The notes beneath the pieces are model-generated. The model was not told where the DNA came from. It was given only the letters and a program-made list of their open reading frames with translations, and did no database searches. Below are positions 49,177 to 53,027 of a stretch of 53,027 bases of DNA, one piece after another (within the stretch, counting starts at the first letter, position 1; each line of letters opens with the position of its first letter). The DNA comes from a bacterium (GTDB taxonomy: Bacteria; Chlamydiota; Chlamydiia; Chlamydiales; SM23-39), in contig JAJZPH010000009.1 of the NCBI GenBank assembly GCA_021811265.1, forward strand, positions 1 through 53,027, written 5' to 3'. Made by a program: the position numbers and the translations under genes.

Positions 49177-49867
49177 GAGGTGCAAACTCCTCTATTTCTG
49201 CCAGGTCTTCCACAAATTTGGTGATTTTGTCTTCCGTGAGAAGATTTTGTAGAAAGTTTAAAAATTCCTCTTCGAGTTCAAAGCGATTTTGATTTTGTAC
49301 TTCGAGAAGAGTCAAGGGTTTGATCTGATTTTTTTTAAAATCTTCTACAACAGCTTCTTTGCTATTGAACAATTTTCCCGTAATGGCGGAGGAGTAGACA
49401 ATTTTATTGATCGTCTTTTTTTCTTTAGGAATATAGTTTTTGATCACTTCGGGGTCTTCAGAGACGTAGAAACGTTTGGCTTTCAGTCCGCCGACACGTT
49501 CTGTATTTTCTGGGCAGTTCGAGACCCAGTCATAGATGGCATCTTGCGGATTGGGGCAGGTGTTGTCTCCAAAAGCTTTGCCGGTAAAGGGACAGATGTA
49601 GATTCTTCTGGTCTGTTCGTTTACGGTCTGCTGCCCTAGCTGTATTTTTAATTCTGTCTCTCTCCAAAGTTTTCCCTCTTTTTCCAGGTGCTGTAGCAAA
49701 TTGTCTAGATTTTGATAAATCTTCTTTTCTTTGGGAAAAAGTACAGGCGCCAGATGAAATTTGTTCTCGACGAAGCAGAGATAGGTGCTGACAAGGTCTG
49801 CCTTTTTATTTTTTTTGAGAAAGTCTAAAAGATTTTTTTTAATCTTATCTGTAATAGTAGAGCTCAT
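49145..49867 (-). CDS. CT538-like conserved chlamydial protein (DUF2709 type)
   Basis: A 240-residue soluble protein. It has four Cys in two places: IYICPFTGKAFGDNTCPNP and WVSNCPENTERVGG, possibly a metal site, and a YSSAITGKLFNSKEAVVEDF segment that echoes the first one (CPFTGKAF / AITGKLF), suggesting an internal duplication. I recall a chlamydia-wide family, DUF2709, at this place next to tsaE, but its function is unknown. ATG 49867 follows a GAGGA site and is preferred over the earlier start at 49882. Confidence 0.82.
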   Translation of the reverse strand: MSSTITDKIKKNLLDFLKKNKKADLVSTYLCFVENKFHLAPVLFPKEKKIYQNLDNLLQHLEKEGKLWRETELKIQLGQQTVNEQTRRIYICPFTGKAFGDNTCPNPQDAIYDWVSNCPENTERVGGLKAKRFYVSEDPEVIKNYIPKEKKTINKIVYSSAITGKLFNSKEAVVEDFKKNQIKPLTLLEVQNQNRFELEEEFLNFLQNLLTEDKITKFVEDLAEIEEFAPHVQRWTSEEK

Positions 49868-50011
49868 CTGGTTCCTCAACAAGGTAGCTTAAATGAAACG
49901 AGTATTCAGCTTAACGACACTGAGGATTAATGATCAAGGGGTAGTTTGGGCTATTTTTACTCGAAAACCATAAAAGTTGTTTTTTACAACGCCCAAAAAC
50001 TAACCGAAATC

Positions 50012-53000
50012 CTATACGACCCTAAAACAAGGGTCAATATAACGGTAAATCAAAGAAAAAAGAGAATTGCCCGGATCTATTTTTTCCGCTTGTTCCACAA
50101 GATCTTTTACTCTTGTTGGATTGCTTTTCCTAAAGGCTAAAATGCCTATGCACAAAAGAGCAATTTTTTTCTCGTTTTCTTCGTAGAGTTTTAAGAGCTT
50201 TTCGTAAAGAGAAGCATCATCAAGATCAAAAGCCAAAAGCTTTTCACCTACCCGAATAAAATCTTCTTTTTGATCCCTAGATTCATATTGTTCTACAGCT
50301 TGTTTATAAAAAGCTCGAGCTTCTTCTGGTTCTTTGGCTAGCAAAGCACATTCTCCCAAAAGCTCAAAAAGTTCAGGCCATTTTAACAAATCACTAAGAG
50401 AGCGAAGGGTTTCTTGGACGCCAACAATATCTTCTTCTTTAGCTTGGATTTTGGCGAGGTGAAGAAAAGCCAAAGGAGCCTGTCTTGGAAAATGTTCTTT
50501 TAAGATCTGTATAATGGGAAGATAGGCAGAACTTTGTTTAGTGAATTGAAGGACGTCAAAATATTTATCCAAAGCTTTTGTAAATTCTTTCTGCTCCATG
50601 TGCACACGCGCCTGAGATTGAAGGTCTAATACTTTGTCCGGCGCTTCTCCAACAAATGCTGTAGTCATTTGGGGGACGGAATATTTTTTTATGGCAGCTA
50701 CCAGTGTCTCTTGCAACTTCAAATCGATACAAACGCCTCCCTGAATGAGGGCTTTACAAAGGGGGCATTCCTGCTTTTCGAAAGAAACTGCTTCAAAAAT
50801 ATGCCCGCATTTGAGTCTTACGGGATTTTGCAGAAGTTTTTTTGTCCATTGGCATTTATATTGAGTGCCTAAGGGAAGTTCTCTTTTTAAAACCTCTTCC
50901 TTGACCTGCTCCTCCAGTTTATTAAGGAATGGAGAAAGAGAAGAAAAAAGATCTGGGAAGGAAGGAGGCAAGAGAAATGGATGCCAAATATCCAAGTGAA
51001 TTTTCTCCCTGCCAAGAACCTCATCCTGGAATCGAATCTGATCGAACATACCCTTCTGAACAGTCAAGCTTCGTATCGGTACTCCTTTCCTCAAATCCCA
51101 TAACTGAAGAAAATCGCTATTCTTATCTTTTTCACTTCTACTCAAAATGCGCCCATCTTGAAGCCGGAAAAGGGAAAGGACAGGCCTTTTGCAGGGAATA
51201 GTCTTTAGACATTCTCCAGTTACAAGATTCCAAATTTTCAAAGCTCCATCTTCCGATCCACTCAACACCCTATCTTCGGATAGCTGAAGAACAGAAGTAA
51301 CAGTTTTTTGATGGCCTTGCAAAGTTTGTAAACAATTTCCTCCTTTCAACTCCCAAACCTTTAAAGTATTGTCTTCTGAACCACTAACCACGGCTCCTTC
51401 TTGTAATTGTATGGCACAGGTGACAGAATCCAGGTGTCCGCGAAGGATTTGAACCATTTTACCATCTACTGGGTTCCAAATTCTTATATTAGGTTTTTTT
51501 TCTATCCAGGTAAGAATAGATCCATCTTGAAGAAGGAAGATTCCATTTAAATCACCTCCTCCTAAAATCTCTAGACGTTTGTTTGCTTCCCTATTCCAAA
51601 TCTCTATGCTCGCTCTCTCATAAGAGGAAAAGACATAAGAGGAAAAGACAAAAGAACCGTCATCTAGTTGGATCATGGGAAAGTCTTCTTCTTCAGGAGA
51701 GAATTGAAAATTTTTGAAAGCTTCTGGTAGGGAGTTCCAAATTTTTAACATAGAAGAAGAAGCCTCATTGGGTACAACCTTTTCTAAAAAACGACACTGT
51801 TCTATTGAAGATGGTTCTTGTTGCTCAGGGGGCTCTGATCGTAAATATACAAGAGGCTTAGAGGGGTCTAGTGGTGAATCTACAACACGAAGGTGTTTTC
51901 CTGTACGTGGATCCCAAACGATTATTCTTTCTCCTTGCGCCGGATCGATCTGCTGGTTGACAATTGCTAAAGAACCATCCTTGAGTAAGCATGCCGTAAC
52001 TAATAGCTCCGTAGTTTTAAAAGATTGTAAAAAAACATTAGCTTTAGGATCTAAAACTTTTAAGACCATGAAACTCTCATAAACTAAAAATCCCTCACGA
52101 AGCTCGACTCCTACCTGTAATTGTGCCTCATTTTCTAAAGCCCATCGCAGATCACTTTCTTGAGAGAGATCTAATATTTTGTAACGATCTTGATCCCAAG
52201 TTAATTCACAAAAATTTTCGAAATCTTGAATTTTTTTCTTATATTTTATCCATTCGATATCGACAGAAGGATAAATAAGTTGTCCTGTTTTTACGTTCCA
52301 CCCTAAACCCTCACGGGATGTATCAACTAAAACCCCACTTTCGAGCTGCAAAAGAAAACCTCTGTTATATCCATTCCAAGTAGACAAACATTCCTCCATG
52401 TCAGAGCTCCATACTTCTAATGTACCGGGCGATCCAATCACAATGCGCCCATCTCGAAGCTGAAGAAGAGCATTTACCTGCCGATTCCAAGTTTTTACAC
52501 CACCTTCTTTGCTTGGATCCCATTTCTGTAGAGTCTGGTTATGGCCAATGAGAAGAGAGCCATCCTGAAGAAGAATGCAATCAGTCACATCAGAAGGACA
52601 CTGCATTTGTCGAACGCATTTACCAGAAACAACATTCCACAAAAAAACCCTTTTATCAAAAAAGCTGACCACCTTTTCTTTTGACATCCAAAAAGACTCT
52701 GCAATCAAGGATCGACCTAGTGCTTTTCCCGTTCTTAAATCAAAAATTGTGTGTTCACAAGGTTGATTTGCTTCAATTATAAAAATAGATAGATTGCTAT
52801 CTTCACGCTGAGCAAGATAAAAATTTTTACATCCTAAATGGGTCTCTATCTCCTGTTCTTGTTCACATTTTCCATCTTTTAGATTCCAAACCCTATATTT
52901 CCCATCGTTTGAGATAGTTACAAATCGACCATCTTTTAAAGAAAGAATAGAAGAAGCAGGAGAAGAAAGACAAAGGCCATAAAGAAGATTTCCTGTGGAA

Positions 53001-53027
53001 GACCAAATCTTCAACTCTCCCTTCCAA
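50012..53027 (-). CDS. WD40 - RING/U-box-like - TPR protein, start beyond window
   Basis: At least 1004 residues; the frame is open to the window's right edge, so the N-terminus is missing. The first about 690 visible residues are WD40-like propeller blades with variable spacing, the best being LRGHLDSVTCAIQL...SGSEDNTLKVWEL and LQGHQKTVTSVLQL...SGSEDGALKIWNL. At about 715-765 comes a zinc-finger-like domain: KCQWTKKLLQNPVRLKCGHI, then ECPLCKALI, similar to RING, U-box or SP-RING folds of E3 ligases, but with fewer than eight ligands. TPR-like helices (about 785-1000) end the protein. The layout is eukaryotic and fits a ubiquitin- or SUMO-pathway effector; ligase activity is inferred. No signal peptide can be judged. 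Confidence 0.82.
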   Translation of the reverse strand, partial: WKGELKIWSSTGNLLYGLCLSSPASSILSLKDGRFVTISNDGKYRVWNLKDGKCEQEQEIETHLGCKNFYLAQREDSNLSIFIIEANQPCEHTIFDLRTGKALGRSLIAESFWMSKEKVVSFFDKRVFLWNVVSGKCVRQMQCPSDVTDCILLQDGSLLIGHNQTLQKWDPSKEGGVKTWNRQVNALLQLRDGRIVIGSPGTLEVWSSDMEECLSTWNGYNRGFLLQLESGVLVDTSREGLGWNVKTGQLIYPSVDIEWIKYKKKIQDFENFCELTWDQDRYKILDLSQESDLRWALENEAQLQVGVELREGFLVYESFMVLKVLDPKANVFLQSFKTTELLVTACLLKDGSLAIVNQQIDPAQGERIIVWDPRTGKHLRVVDSPLDPSKPLVYLRSEPPEQQEPSSIEQCRFLEKVVPNEASSSMLKIWNSLPEAFKNFQFSPEEEDFPMIQLDDGSFVFSSYVFSSYERASIEIWNREANKRLEILGGGDLNGIFLLQDGSILTWIEKKPNIRIWNPVDGKMVQILRGHLDSVTCAIQLQEGAVVSGSEDNTLKVWELKGGNCLQTLQGHQKTVTSVLQLSEDRVLSGSEDGALKIWNLVTGECLKTIPCKRPVLSLFRLQDGRILSRSEKDKNSDFLQLWDLRKGVPIRSLTVQKGMFDQIRFQDEVLGREKIHLDIWHPFLLPPSFPDLFSSLSPFLNKLEEQVKEEVLKRELPLGTQYKCQWTKKLLQNPVRLKCGHIFEAVSFEKQECPLCKALIQGGVCIDLKLQETLVAAIKKYSVPQMTTAFVGEAPDKVLDLQSQARVHMEQKEFTKALDKYFDVLQFTKQSSAYLPIIQILKEHFPRQAPLAFLHLAKIQAKEEDIVGVQETLRSLSDLLKWPELFELLGECALLAKEPEEARAFYKQAVEQYESRDQKEDFIRVGEKLLAFDLDDASLYEKLLKLYEENEKKIALLCIGILAFRKSNPTRVKDLVEQAEKIDPGNSLFSLIYRYIDPCFRVV

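Noticed and set aside
49946-50140. 64-codon plus-strand frame after the WD40 gene end
   Set aside because: It overlaps the C-terminal TPR part of the WD40 gene on the other strand and has no start signal.
1-53027. CRISPR array or prophage
   Set aside because: No regularly spaced direct repeats with unique spacers and no phage structural, integrase or lysis genes were seen. The only repeats are the palindromic family, the MITE and the murI tandem duplication.

Overview
The window comes from the chromosome of a member of the Chlamydiae, most likely one of the environmental (amoeba- or arthropod-associated) families rather than Chlamydiaceae. The grounds are an ADP/ATP translocase gene of the energy-parasite type, a minus-strand gene run that matches my memory of the Chlamydia trachomatis CT490-CT499 order (rho neighbour, rho, coaE, polA, sppA, tlc, pgsA, dnaB, mnmG, lplA), a tol cluster ordered like CT596-CT601, and a dnaQ-tsaE-CT538-like trio. 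A glutamate racemase gene, absent from Chlamydiaceae as far as I recall, and several eukaryote-like or effector-like genes point to an environmental lineage. The species cannot be fixed from the sequence alone.

Layout. 1-600: start of a leftward gene cut by the window edge, then repeat-rich, AT-rich DNA. 600-3217: a large secreted MORN-type repeat protein whose signal-peptide segment lies in a different frame from the body. 3227-6700: TatD nuclease and a P-type calcium ATPase. 6844-11647: the envelope operon tolQ-exbD-tolA-like-tolB-pal-LysM lipoprotein. 11704-15500: murI and a hypothetical membrane-protein gene, duplicated in tandem; the second murI copy is a pseudogene carrying a 175-bp MITE with 9-bp target duplications. 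15548-24494: an OmpR-type response regulator, RqcH, a glycine-zipper lipoprotein, two TPR proteins, a von Willebrand A protein with a TonB-like N-terminus, and RsmD. 24698-28224: a hypothetical gene, then lplA, mnmG and a 29-residue AURKAIP1/COX24-type basic protein. 28380-31345: an accessory island with three small membrane proteins and a thermolysin-family protease without a signal peptide. 31526-45672: prolyl aminopeptidase-like hydrolase, dnaB, tRNA-Ser(GCT), rho, coaE, polA, sppA, a long TPR/SEL1 protein, pgsA and tlc. 45891-49867: pgk, a hicA-hicB toxin-antitoxin pair, DnaQ-like exonuclease, tsaE and a CT538-like gene. 50012-53027: a truncated-by-window WD40 / RING- or U-box-like / TPR protein resembling a ubiquitin ligase.

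How it fits together. Housekeeping operons for replication (dnaB, polA), tRNA modification (mnmG, tsaE), cofactors (coaE, lplA), lipids (pgsA) and the Tol-Pal envelope machine form the conserved backbone. Lineage-specific genes are inserted at the joints: between mnmG and dnaB (protease island), between sppA and pgsA (TPR/SEL1 protein), between pgk and dnaQ (hicAB), and downstream of murI (M48-like pair). A family of about 160-bp palindromic elements with TATACnCAAAGAACTTGG ends lies at several of these joints. The most unusual signals are the M48-like proteins with a HMLxH sequence in place of HExxH, the TonB-like VWA protein, the protease island with its repeated HE[IV]xVIG membrane proteins, and the WD40-RING-TPR protein.
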